DNA of 64,000 nt from Antedon mediterranea (Eukaryota; Echinodermata; Crinoidea; Comatulida; Antedonidae), in NCBI RefSeq assembly GCF_964355755.1, contig NC_092680.1, positions 3,015,001 to 3,079,000 of the forward strand, read 5' to 3'. This document shows positions 36,501 through 55,795 of the stretch, piece after piece. The notes under the pieces are model-generated. The model was not told the DNA's origin. It did not search any database and was given only the letters and a program-made list of their open reading frames with translations. The position numbers were made by a program, and so were the translations under genes. The stretch's first letter is position 1. Each line of letters starts with the position of its first letter.

Positions 36501-39500
36501 TCTGGCAAAATGTATTTATTGTGCAAAGTAGACTACAGTATCATCTGTCTTCCATACTGTGTACATATGTCCCTCTCAAAGAATATGATAAGAGGTGGGC
36601 CTAGGTAGCGGCGAACACTCAAAAGCGAAAAACAGTTTAGATGGAAATTATATCACCTGTTATTGTTAAACTGTGTAGAGCCACTCCCAGATTAAACTTT
36701 TAAAAAAAACTTTGGCTTTAGCGAATCAAGGAAGTAGTTTAAAATTACACAGACAAACGTCGGCAAAATTGTTATCAAGGTACTGTTCGACAACCACACA
36801 AAGGATGAAAGAAAATCTTGAAATTGTAACCATGTTTGTTAGTAGAAAAGTAAAGAAACACGACAATGTATACAATACTGTACTTTCCGCCAGTTTCTAT
36901 CTAGGGTCCTGTTTCTACTGCATAAAAATAACCGGTTAAAAACGGTGTGAATAAATTAACCCCAATGTCTTGGGAGCAGAAACAAGACAATTGACACTCT
37001 CACTACTAAGGACGATTAAAGCATATTGATTGAAACGTTAAGAAACTCAACAGTTCTTTTCAGAACTATTATATGTGGTGTACCGCAAACTTCATATCAA
37101 CAAACAAAGGTTGAAAGAAAATCTTGCAATTTTTAAGAATTTTCAACCAAAAACATGAAAAATAAGACTTTGAATAGCCCACTTCACAAATCAATAATTT
37201 GTCTTTATTACAACTTACATCAATATCGGATCCTTGTACACAATCCAACGCTGGTGTGAGATTCTTGCCTGCAAAAGCTGTTTTCATTCCCTCGCATTTT
37301 GCCTTTTCATTTGTTGAAATAGTACACCATGTAACTAAATAGATCAACAATCAAATTAATTGGAAATATATTTAACTACTAATGAAGTAAAAAACAAATT
37401 ATAAACACAGCCCTGAACAGTATTTTTTTAAGGATTTATTGAGTTTAAATAAAGAAAACAGACAATTTGAATGATATATTGTGCTGCTCATCACCAGTAG
37501 TAGCTTCCAATGAGTTTCTGCTGTTTTTGAGTATTTAAACTTTTATGAGTAAAACCATTATAAATAGGATTTATTTCACAGTTCAAACTAGTACAGTATA
37601 AAATCAAACTTAATTCTGTTTTAGTTACTGTAGTTATTCAATGTGATCGTAAGAGCAATTTTGGGATTTTTTCACTCGTTTAATTTTCACGTTGCTGTTC
37701 TATTGTTAGTCAACTGAAGCTATTGTTAATTGAAAGGCTTGTTAGAAAACCATTACATATACATACACATGCTTGTAGTGAAATTAGCTTAAATCAAGCA
37801 TTAAGACACACACTAAAATATATATATATTTTTTACCGGCGGAGGTATGCACTCTCGGAGTGGCTTTCTAGTTTAATAATATATTGTACATGGATGTCAA
37901 TTGTATCTACTGGTGAGTATTGCTATTGCATACAATTTAATTATCGTCCAGTTGGTGGAGTACCCGCTGCTTAGGGCTAGATATTTAACCTTTAGCCATC
38001 ATCAATTTGACACCATTTTTGCCATCATATTATATCAAAGACGGTTAATAATTTACAGTTTAAAACCTTGCCAGTACAATTCCGATTATGTAGATGTGTC
38101 AGTACAGTTAAAGCTAAAATGTGTATTTTAACAATGCAGAAATTATAATATCTTGGCAAGTACAGTAGGCCTATGCATTTATGCAGGCAGATTGTTTTTA
38201 CAATGGTGACATTAAAAATATGGTCATGATGGCAATTTCTTGTTGCTTTTTAACAGTCTATATGCAACAAATTCAAACTAAAATAGGTTTTCCAAACTAA
38301 AATCTAATAGAAAACTGGATTCCAGTTCGTGGAGTTGTGGCTTGGTGGTTATGATGCTTGGCTACCAATTCAAGGGTCCTGGGTTCAAGTCCTGTCATAA
38401 TATGTCAGGATTTTTCTAATGCCAAATTACAACTCCACTCCAAAATATTTGTAATAAGACTTTGTTTATGTAGAACAGGATTGCTACCTTTAGAAGGATA
38501 GTGAATGCATTCACTTATTATGGTTATCCTTGGCAATTTGCCTTAAATAATATAAAAAAAGTAAAAATTTTCTGCAAAAAATGACCATCCAACAACAAGT
38601 CTATTCAATTTACTGCTCTATTGCATCAATATCCTGTATTACAGTAGATCTCACTGTTCTTATTTCTTTATAAGCACAGCACCAAATTTGCATCAACCCT
38701 GTAGGGTCTTGGACGGGAAGCTACAACTTGCACATGGGGCCACAGCAGGAACTGAAAATGATTGGTTGATTTTTAATGCAGTCTAAAATAATGCCTTAAG
38801 CGGTAAAGATACAATGAAGCCATCAAAATGCGTGTAATCTTATTGTACTAAAAAAACTCGCTTAATAATAATATATACATCTTACATCGACCAATTTTAT
38901 TTTAACCTACAGGCTGTACTGTACCTCTTTCAGGGTTGTAGCTAAGAATTGTTGAGGGTGGAAAAAAAAATTGTGAGGGTGGTTTTTTACTAAGCTTGCA
39001 AGCCCCTGAAAAAATTTGCTATATTGACCTTTATAAGACTCATTTTAATGATGGTTTATATGTGTAATTTTTTACATTTTTTTATATTAATAATATTATC
39101 ATTGTTCAGGTGAATGATTTTAATAAAGCAAAACATTACTTTTACCATGGACGTAATTATACGTACCTCCCGGTTTATACCTCCATGTATGTATGTATGT
39201 ATGTATGTGTAGGCCTACCATTTGGACCTAAACATAACTGCCTTTGTGGTTACCTTGCCCCTGAAGAACGCCTAGGCCTAGCTAGCTTGCATGAATTAAA
39301 TAAATTTGTTCGATTTAGCCGAGAATATTTTTTCAAGATAAAAACCTCTTATTGATATTCATGCCGCACAACAACCACGTAGAAAAACATCACGATGTAC
39401 TTACATGAACGAACGTACATTTCGCCAGGTCTGCGGCCTGGGCGATGAATGATCTAGGCTATCATCCGAGCCATACTACAGTATACTCGCGCTAATGATG

Positions 39501-42500
39501 TAATTCACAAAATAAAAAATAATAACAGTACAAGATATATAGTATGTTTCAATTCAATGTTTTTTTAATAAATACACGTAGTCGGGAAGTTACTCCACAA
39601 AGCAGTCGGCGTGGAACGGTTGATTAGCCTACAGTTTAATTCGCCGTTTTTTTTAAATATTCTCCACGATTCATTCATACAGAGATGATAAGAAAATCGC
39701 GCACAGCATGCATGCAAAGCTAGCAAGCTGCATGCTAGCAAAGATAGTGTAGATGTTCACTCAAGTGGAACTTGGGCGTACCGTCCAATCAGCATTAAGT
39801 ACATGACAGTTCTGCTTGGTTGATTTTCAAAGCTGTGTGTTTTGTGTGCTAGGCTAGCTGCATTGTGTGATGTGAGCTTGCCCGATATTTCGCGGAAAAA
39901 AAAGGAATTTAGGGTGGGCGGACAGGTACGTCTGACGCTGGGCGGAAGGCCTTAAAATTAGCTTTAGACTGGGCGGGAGGCTTTTAGGCAGGGCGGCCCC
40001 GCCCGGCTCCGCCCTGCACAATTACATCCCTGCTCTTTAGAGAGTACAGATATATTCATGATGTAGTACATTGATAGGGAGTTTAAAAATATAACCATAA
40101 TGTTACTTTTACTTTTATTTGATTGTGCGCTTGCAACATGACATTGCAATTCTTTCTTCGTTTGATGGTTAATATTGGTATCCTATCCACACTACAGTCA
40201 ACTATTGTAGAATATAAATAATAATCAACAAATGAAATAATTGTACTTTGATGAGTTTGAGACCCACCAGTGAATTAAACTTGCATGTAAAATTACATGG
40301 CATTTGGTTGCAAAACTAACTAGTCTCTTGTCTTTTAAGGCGAGCAAGTGCGATCACTCACCTAATACACTCCTAAACTGCCCTTGTTTGAGGTGTGCGA
40401 TTTACAACACGCTTAAATTTGGTAAAATTCTACACACCAAAATACAAACAGCACACCTACAGCACTCCTGAATGTATAAGAAGTGCAATTTGTAGCACAC
40501 CTATAATTTTAAAAAGACAAGGCCTGAGTCTCGTTTAGTGTAGGCCTACCCAAAAGTCTCATTGCTATTATGTCTGCCAATGTATACTCTATCACTTTCG
40601 TGCAGAAATTTAAATTGATTGGTCAGCTTTTTGCCCTACTCAGTGGCAGATCTAGCGGGGGGGGGGGGGGGGCATGTGGGGCGTACGCCCCTATTTTTTA
40701 AAGATTTTTTTTTTTTTAAATTAAATAGATTTTAAAAACACGTATCGTTTCGACGGTCATTTTCATAGTGAAAATAGTACGTCGGAGCACATCGTCAGCT
40801 TGATCGCATGCCACCAAGCATGTACGTCGACATCCTTTGTGTACTATCAATCTCTAGCGTTACCAACGATCATTCACAGTTAAGTGTAAAAGGAGCAAGT
40901 TGATAAAAGCCACGTGGTGAGCTTGGTCGCGTCCTACTAAGCAGGTCGGCATCCTTTGTGATCGTCACTCCCGTATTGTAGAGTAGCGGTACCTCCGACG
41001 ATCAATAGAGTTTATGAAGTCACATGGTCAGTGCTACTATACTACAGTAGGCGCCCATTTATTAAGTACAATAAAAACAAAGGCTAGGACTGTAGTGCCT
41101 ATGAAAATTATCCCGTTATGTTTTAATAAAATATAGGCCTAACGGGCTACATATTACTATTAAAATATTAACAATGCTGCAGCATTTCATGACCCTTGTT
41201 GTTTTATTTGCTTTTCCGTCGATGATTCTCATAAACAAATCGCGATGACAAAAGGTGTTTTGTTTTTTTCAAATCACTAAATATAATGTAATGATGATCG
41301 AGCCGGACCGCTAATTTTTAAATGATCGTCGGTCGTTGAATATGCCGTGATTTTATTTGTCAAAAACATGATCGTCAGTCGATGGCTCGGAGTTTCGATA
41401 AATCTCGCGTCGCATGTGTTACGTGGTGGTGGAAAACACTCTCGGCAAGTTTCCTTCATTAATATGCATTAACGTGACGTCATTTTACTTTAGCTGCATG
41501 GATGGATGCGAAGAAGTAGTCGCCGTGATCGACCCGGCGCACGTGTAAGAAAATAATACCGGCCTAGGCTAGGACAAGTTTATGCTTATATAAAAGCTGA
41601 AAAACATCGTCGCGTTGTAAAAATATAGATGTAAAGTACAGGCAAGTTGTTAGCTTGCTTTGGTGGCCTAGGTAAGTATCAGCTGCATGTTCCACATGTC
41701 GTAATTTGCGAGCTTTAGAGTGTTTGGTAAATGACATTACGAGATGTTTGTAAATCGTTTTAAACGACTTACAATGCGCTAGAACGCCAACGCTTCGCTC
41801 GATAAGCTACGCCACCCCTATTTCAAAATCCTGGATCCGCCCCTGCTACTGTGACGCAAGTTTAGTTCGATGAGTTCAAGACCCACCAATGAAAATATAT
41901 GGTATTGGGTTGCAAAGATATATTGTACTAGAAAGTGACTCGGCAATTTATGTATTGTACGGTACTCTCTTAAACATGCTATGGTCCATTCAATTTCAAC
42001 TAAAGACAAATGCTATCCAATACCTTTTCTAGGAAGGGCCAAGGAAAAACTATTATGAATGTATGGATAAATTCACTCAACCAAATAAAAGCAGCTTCAA
42101 TATGGCATTTCCATCAGTTCTTGTTCAGTGTATGTGTGACATCGCTATTATTCTGCTAATGATAATCTCTCAAACCTTTCATATTAAACATTTAGGAAAC
42201 TATGTAATCCTTTTCCAGAATTTAAATTGTAAAATAGTAGATCTAAATTAATTTATATATATGTATATATCCAATCTGCAGACAGTACTGTTTCGATCTT
42301 ATAAGATCTCGTCAGTGCAGCTTAGGTTTCGAAATGAAATGTACCGCAGAACTGGCACAATATATAGGCCGAGCAACGAGCGTGCTTTGCAAAATGCTAA
42401 TAGTATTCACAACAAAAATGCACCGTATAATAATATATTATCCAATCTGAATTTTTGCTTAATTTAACATTTCAATTATTTTCTATATTTCAAATTTTCT

Positions 42501-43600
42501 TATTCAAATTTTTAGTCTTGTGTAATTAATTTTATTTGTTGGTTTTGGTTTTTCTTTTACTTTCTGTTTTTGTTGTATTTTGTATATTTTATCTGTTCTG
42601 AGGGTCCTAAATGATCAGCAAATGCTGGATGGATCACCATCATTAAATATGGTTAAAATAAAAGTAAATAAAATAAATAAACATAAGTTTCAACAGGCAC
42701 TAACACATCATACACACTGATAAACTTGTTTGTGTTGTAGATTAATTCTGTACATGAATCTATTATGTTTAGAGAAAATGTTCACATGATCAAAACATGA
42801 CAATAAATGTTCAGTTTATAATTGATTTTTTACTTGCTGACGTTTACGTGCTGATCATTTTTACTTTAATTAATATGAGTTAAGTAGATTGATTACACAC
42901 TGAAACACACATACTGATGCAGATTCATTCTGTACATTAATCTATAATTATGTTTAGTAAAAATGTTCACATGATTAAAACATGACATTAAATGTTAAGG
43001 AATTTTTTTTAGAAAATGGCTTACGTGCTGATCATTTTGACTTTATCAATATAATCAGTTAAGTAGATTACACTGAGTATTTTATGAATATGAACTTGAG
43101 TCAGATTCAGGGGCCATGCCCCAAAAAACAACAAAGGAAAAGAGAAGAATGAAATAGCTAGAAAGTGGAGGAGAAAGAGAAACATACAAAATACTTGTAT
43201 CACCATAAACATAATTTTACAGGACACATTATCTTATTAAATGTTTTTTTTTTTTTTATTGTGCTGAAAAACACGTCTGCAGATTCTAGGCCTAAATTAA
43301 TAGAATAGAGATGCTTGAAAACTACGTACCTACACAACCAGGCCCAACCACGTTCATAATAGCTACTAAATAGTGATCACCATGTCACATGTGGTGATAC
43401 CGGCCGGGCATAAGCATGATTGGCCGGTTCGGTACTTGCAAGGATTGTTGTCTACAGACTGCAGCAGCAGTCTAGTAGTGAGAGGCCTAGCAGATATTAA
43501 ATTGAAAATTAATTAAACAAACGTTAACCTTACCTGATTGAGTTACTTTTACATGAATCAGACCCAGACAGAACAAGATAACCAAACAATGCTGCATCAT
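24560..43600 (-). CDS. MELTF: Melanotransferrin-like bilobal transferrin, GPI-anchor type
   Basis: Exons in transcript order: 43534-43600, 37219-37334, 34040-34160, 32890-33108, 31935-32067, 31359-31539, 30800-30883, 28041-28203, 27512-27676, 26430-26726, 25770-25932, 25183-25447, 24560-24826. They sum to 2241 nt (746 aa plus stop), with all phases consistent. Residues 1-~22 are a signal peptide ([19 protein letters not shown]). The N-lobe (~24-365) has iron ligands D78, Y105, Y214, H283; the C-lobe (~365-700) has D426, Y456, Y565, H634. The carbonate-anchoring Arg of the CHTGxxRxxGW motif is Lys in both lobes (K135, K485). The C-terminus is a hydrophobic segment after a small-residue stretch, as in GPI-anchored melanotransferrin. 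Length matches that family (about 740 aa). The likely role is iron binding or transfer at the cell surface. The intron after exon 28041-28203 has a GC donor. Orthology rests on domain order, motifs and length. Confidence 0.93.
25035..25155. mobile_element. CArG-MITE copy 7, degenerate
   Basis: CTATCAAACTTTACGAGAC on the left and TTTTTTTGTCCAACTATAGT on the right, with one CCATATTTGG. It overlaps the intron just upstream (in + coordinates) of exon 25183-25447. Confidence 0.6.
26065..26254. mobile_element. Small hAT-like element with 8-bp target duplication
   Basis: Inverted ends CAGTGGTGTAAC and GTTACACCACTG. It is flanked by ATTCATAT on the left and ATTCAAAT on the right (7 of 8 match). An 8-bp duplication and CAGTGG-type ends fit hAT. 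At 190 bp it is non-autonomous, in an intron of the transferrin gene. Confidence 0.7.
26927..27070. repeat. Dispersed hairpin repeat R, copy 1
   Basis: Carries GTTCTGAAAAGAACTGTTGA followed by TTTTGATCAATATGCTTTGA and ends GTACCGCAAAC. Part of its ends are inverted relative to each other (GTACACC...CGTAT versus ATACGTGGTGTAC). Related copies are at 37008, 57014 and 62765. Confidence 0.6.
27262..27436. mobile_element. MITE family C, copy 2 (diverged)
   Basis: Left end AAAGGTCTTTTACACTTGCT, right end GAGCTGGCGTGAAAGACGTTT. Same family as 18318-18514, with lower identity between arms. Confidence 0.6.
28534..28786. mobile_element. MITE family D with internal hairpin
   Basis: Left end AAGCCTGGTTTCCAT, right end ATGGAAAGCAGGCTT. 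The centre (28667-28701) is a palindrome with 12-bp perfect arms, ATCGGCAAAGTT and AACTTTGCCGAT. It lies in the transferrin intron between exons 30800-30883 and 28041-28203. Confidence 0.75.
28790..29770. repeat. Tandem array, about ten 95-96-bp units
   Basis: The word ATGCTGTATGG or a variant recurs at 28861, 28956, 29052, 29148, 29243, 29338, 29434, 29530, 29626 and 29720, a steady 94-96-bp period. Each unit has GGCCCCAATACCTTGCAAAA, CCAATAAA and TCTTGCAAGTTACATTTTAA. Outer units are more diverged. 96 bp equals 32 codons, which explains long repetitive reading frames through the array; nothing else supports them as protein. Intronic in the transferrin gene. Confidence 0.95.
31237..31353. 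mobile_element. CArG-MITE copy 8, shortened
   Basis: AAAGCTCTAGTTTGACAAAA on the left and TTTGATAGTGTGGCCAAGGC on the right. The inner block is CCATATATATA, so no perfect CArG. It abuts exon 31359-31539 of the transferrin gene, with its right end almost at the splice donor. Confidence 0.65.
31709..31847. mobile_element. CArG-MITE copy 9
   Basis: AAAGCTCTGTCT at the left and GATAGTGTGGACAGAGCT at the right. CCATATATAG and CCATATTTAAG are degenerate blocks. Confidence 0.7.
32626..32846. mobile_element. CArG-MITE copy 10, longest internal array
   Basis: AAAGCCTTGTTTACACTATC on the left, ATAATGTAGACAGAGCTTTT on the right. Five or so diverged internal units (ACTACCAGATTTGGGCA, ACTATATTTGGGCA and similar). 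No unit is a perfect CC(A/T)6GG, so this copy looks older. It lies about 45 bp from exon 32890-33108. Confidence 0.7.
33370..33654. mobile_element. MITE family B, best copy
   Basis: Near-perfect inverted ends: AAGATGTATTGTCCCCC on the left and GGGGGACAATACATCTT on the right, 17 bp each. 285 bp, AT-rich interior with polypyrimidine stretches. Intronic in the transferrin gene. Confidence 0.85.
36138..36264. mobile_element. CArG-MITE copy 11
   Basis: AAGCCTTGTCAACACTATC on the left, GATAGTGTAAACAGAGCTTT on the right. Two perfect CCATATTTGG blocks about 21 bp apart. Confidence 0.8.
37008..37090. repeat. Dispersed hairpin repeat R, copy 2
   Basis: GACGATTAAAGCATATTGA, then TGAAACGTTAAGAAACTC and CAGTTCTTTTCAGAAC, ending GTACCGCAAAC. 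Opposite orientation to copy 1. Confidence 0.6.
38326..38558 (+). mobile_element. tRNA-derived SINE, copy 2
   Basis: Starts GTGGAGTTGTGGCTTGGTGG (A-box-like), with GGGTTCAAGTCCTG (B box) 40 bp on. The body ends near TTGGCAATTTGCCTTAAAT with an A-rich tail. Same family as 9259-9470. The tRNA-like head cannot form a complete cloverleaf that I can see, so it is not called a tRNA gene. Confidence 0.75.
38931..40032. mobile_element. Non-autonomous DNA transposon, 1.1 kb, 6-bp target duplication
   Basis: Left end CAGGGTTGTAGCTAAG, right end complementary to CAGGGATGTAATTGTG. Flanked on both sides by CTCTTT (38925-38930 and 40033-40038). Both ends continue into a GGGCGG/GAGGGTGG-type stretch. No transposase frame inside. 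CAGGG ends with a 5-8 bp duplication suggest a hAT-type element. Confidence 0.75.
40641..41845. mobile_element. Non-autonomous DNA transposon, 1.2 kb, 5-bp target duplication
   Basis: Left end CAGTGGCAGATCTAGCGGGG, right end CTGGATCCGCCCCTG (complement of CAGGGGCGGATCCAG). CTACT flanks both ends. A 16-bp G run follows the left end. The interior is GC-richer than the flanks with no transposase frame. A solo left end of a similar element is at 49615 (CAGTGGCGGATCCAGG). Confidence 0.7.
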
Positions 43601-44840
43601 GCCTTTGAGACAGTTCCCAATCACTAAATAACCTCTTAAGTCTGTGTTATATTAAAAATGCAAGAATGTCAGGTCCACACACGTGCTTTTATCAGCGTCT
43701 GAACACGTGTTCAGACGAAGACTCCTCCCCTTTTTGGTAGCGTATCTCTATCTCCGCCGTGGGCTAATTTAAGATGTTGGTTGAAACCATTTTGTTATAG
43801 GGTGCAGTGATTTCTAATGGGCAAATATTTAAGTAGCCATAATTATGCAGGCTGATAGTAGGGAGTAGGCCTATATGTTTAATTAAATTTCATATTATCA
43901 TCACCATTTTCAACACAATCCACTAGAGACTAGATGAGGGATTAGTTAAGTATTAAAAGATTATGGATAGACTGTCAATAGACAACTCCTTGTAACTATG
44001 AATCCGGATAGCTCTATGCTTAGTCAGGAAATGATATACATGATCCGGGATAGACTTGGACAGGGAGACCTGGAAGTTTTGAAGTGAAGGCCATGAAGAC
44101 ATATCACACTATAGATAAATAAACCTGAAGGGGGACATCAGCTGTATACAAACTCTAGTGTGATGTCCTGCTTATTGGATAATGATCCAGATCCAGATAC
44201 TAATGCTTTTCCAGTTTGTTATGGGTGGGGGTTATTTATTTATTAATTTCAGTGAAACATAAAAGGGAACACTGTGGAGAGACCAGAGCTGTCAAAGGCG
44301 ATAGCCAAAGGGTGTAAAAACTACATTATATGAAATAACTCAACATGAGAACAAAAGAAAATACCATTAATTATAATAATTATAATTTATTACCAAAGTA
44401 TCATATATTATATTTTACATTTATTTAAAATCGAAAACCTTTTGTATCACTCCATAAATGTTCCGTCATCATTTTGTACATTTTTCTACTGGCAAGATTG
44501 ATTTCTTTGACCCAAGGAAGCGAGTACATGTAGGGCAAAATATATGACCAATTAATTTAGCCCTCTGACCCAAAGCTACTTTTACAACAGTGGTTGACAG
44601 GTATGAACACCAGGCTTATAATCTAGAGGCCATGGGTGCGAGCCCTACCCGAGAATTACTTACAATATTTCTCAATTAAGTGTTCTCAATGTCAGAGTTG
44701 GGCAAAACATCTAAAACATTGACTTACTGCTCCGATTTAAACCTACTTTCTATACGAATTCTGAATTGGCGTAAAGAAGTATATTAAAGTGTAGTGCATC
44801 TACCATTATTTAGTATGTACTATACATTATATGTTAAATT
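43601..44840. other. Intergenic stretch between the transferrin 5' end and the TGS1 3' end
   Basis: About 1.2 kb without a gene. The first part should contain the transferrin promoter (no clear TATA box). At 44590-44660 a tRNA-like stretch with GGTGCGAGCCC (B-box-like) may be a diverged SINE. Confidence 0.5.
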
Positions 44841-54486
<9,646 letters not shown>

Positions 54487-55795
54487 GTTTTTAACCAAAT
54501 CGTTCTTGACTGTCTTCTTGCCAACAATAGTGTAGTCTAGTAGCTACTACACTATCTTTGATCGCATGCATGAGCGGACACACACGTGCGAGACGTACGT
54601 TTCCCTGGAACTATGGAACGCCAGGAGAGCTGAACATTAGAAGACGAGGCAGGCCTACTACCAACATCACTTGATTAGGCCAAGTGCAATTTATGAGGAC
54701 CAAGCAGCTCTAAATTTTCTTAGCTCCCAAACCACGACCACCTTATCCCCAAAGTGTTAGCCAGCGAGGCATGCAGTTCATGCATTTAACTCGAGCCATG
54801 ATGACGGTAATTCACTGAACAGAAATCTAAAATACAAACAGTGCGAGCCATACACAAAAGCCTAATTTTAATATTTGTACAATTCATAAAACAATTACAA
54901 TAACAGAGATATAATAAATAATATAATTAATATCTCTATGCAATAACGAATCAGTCGACTGATTTAACCGGTCATCTTGTTTTAGCAGGGCCTACATTAA
55001 ATAGAATGCCAAATGGTTAAATGAACCAAAAACCAATTTGAGGCTAATTAATTTTGATGTGACAGAAGACCTTTTTGATAGTGTAGACATAGCTTTAGCC
55101 TGGCGCCTATAAAAGCTATAAAGATCAGTTTTTTAATATTTCTATCACTAATTTGCAGGGTTTATCGATCCGTTAGGTCATCAGCATTTTAGTAAACTTT
55201 TAGCTAAGTTATAATTGTTCCCTAATGTTCCTAGATCGTATACGATATCGCAATTTGATCATAATGCTTTAATAAATTATTGGTAAATTACGGTACGTGA
55301 TATCACCTTTCAACTTTTAGACCATGAAATTTCGCACTTTTATATATACAATAACAATAATATGTATTAATGACGTTTAATGGGTGGTGACAATATAAAA
55401 TTATAACAATACGGTATATTATTATTAACTAATTCATTACTTTATTTTGTATAGTTATCAGCAGTATAGTGAACTATCTTTTTCCGAGTTATAATTGTGC
55501 ATATTGTCCCAGTACTATAAAATACTGAAATTCGACCATGTTATTAGTAAATTATTTGTTAATTACAAATACACAGCCTTACTTTACTTACATACAATCA
55601 TACAGTGATATCGGTATCGTGTACGTTGAGTTATTAATTATGATAGTAATATAATTATAGTCTTTATTAGTTTGAAAATAATGTAAGCCTACAAATTTGA
55701 TTTATCACTATTTGCTTATTTGGTTACGTTAGTCGTTTCATCTGCTCTTTGTCGAAACATTTTTTCAGAGCTAACAAGTCGTCAAACATTGCATA
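54487..55795. other. Divergent intergenic region between TGS1 and the adhesion GPCR
   Basis: About 1.3 kb between the two start codons. The TGS1 side (54240-54660) is the GC-richer half and has several AGGCCTA words. A lone CArG-MITE right end (GATAGTGTAGACATAGCTTT) is at 55076-55095. The receptor side is AT-rich without a clear TATA box. The region probably carries both promoters. Confidence 0.5.

Larger units (their letters stand above)
34161..37218. other. Transferrin intron 2, 3.1 kb
   Basis: Contains CArG-MITE copy 11 and repeat R copy 2, otherwise AT-rich. I saw no exon or regulatory block I could support. Confidence 0.5.
37335..43533. other. First intron of the transferrin gene, 6.2 kb
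   Basis: Holds a SINE (38326-38558), two non-autonomous DNA transposons with target duplications (38931-40032 and 40641-41845), a TGTA microsatellite near 39186, and AT-rich DNA at 42580-42690 that resembles a retroposon tail. No additional exon recognised. Confidence 0.55.

Noticed and set aside
38340-38400. Possible tRNA gene
   Set aside because: A- and B-box-like words are present, but no complete cloverleaf or acceptor stem is visible, and a second copy with the same non-tRNA body exists at 9259-9470; called a SINE.
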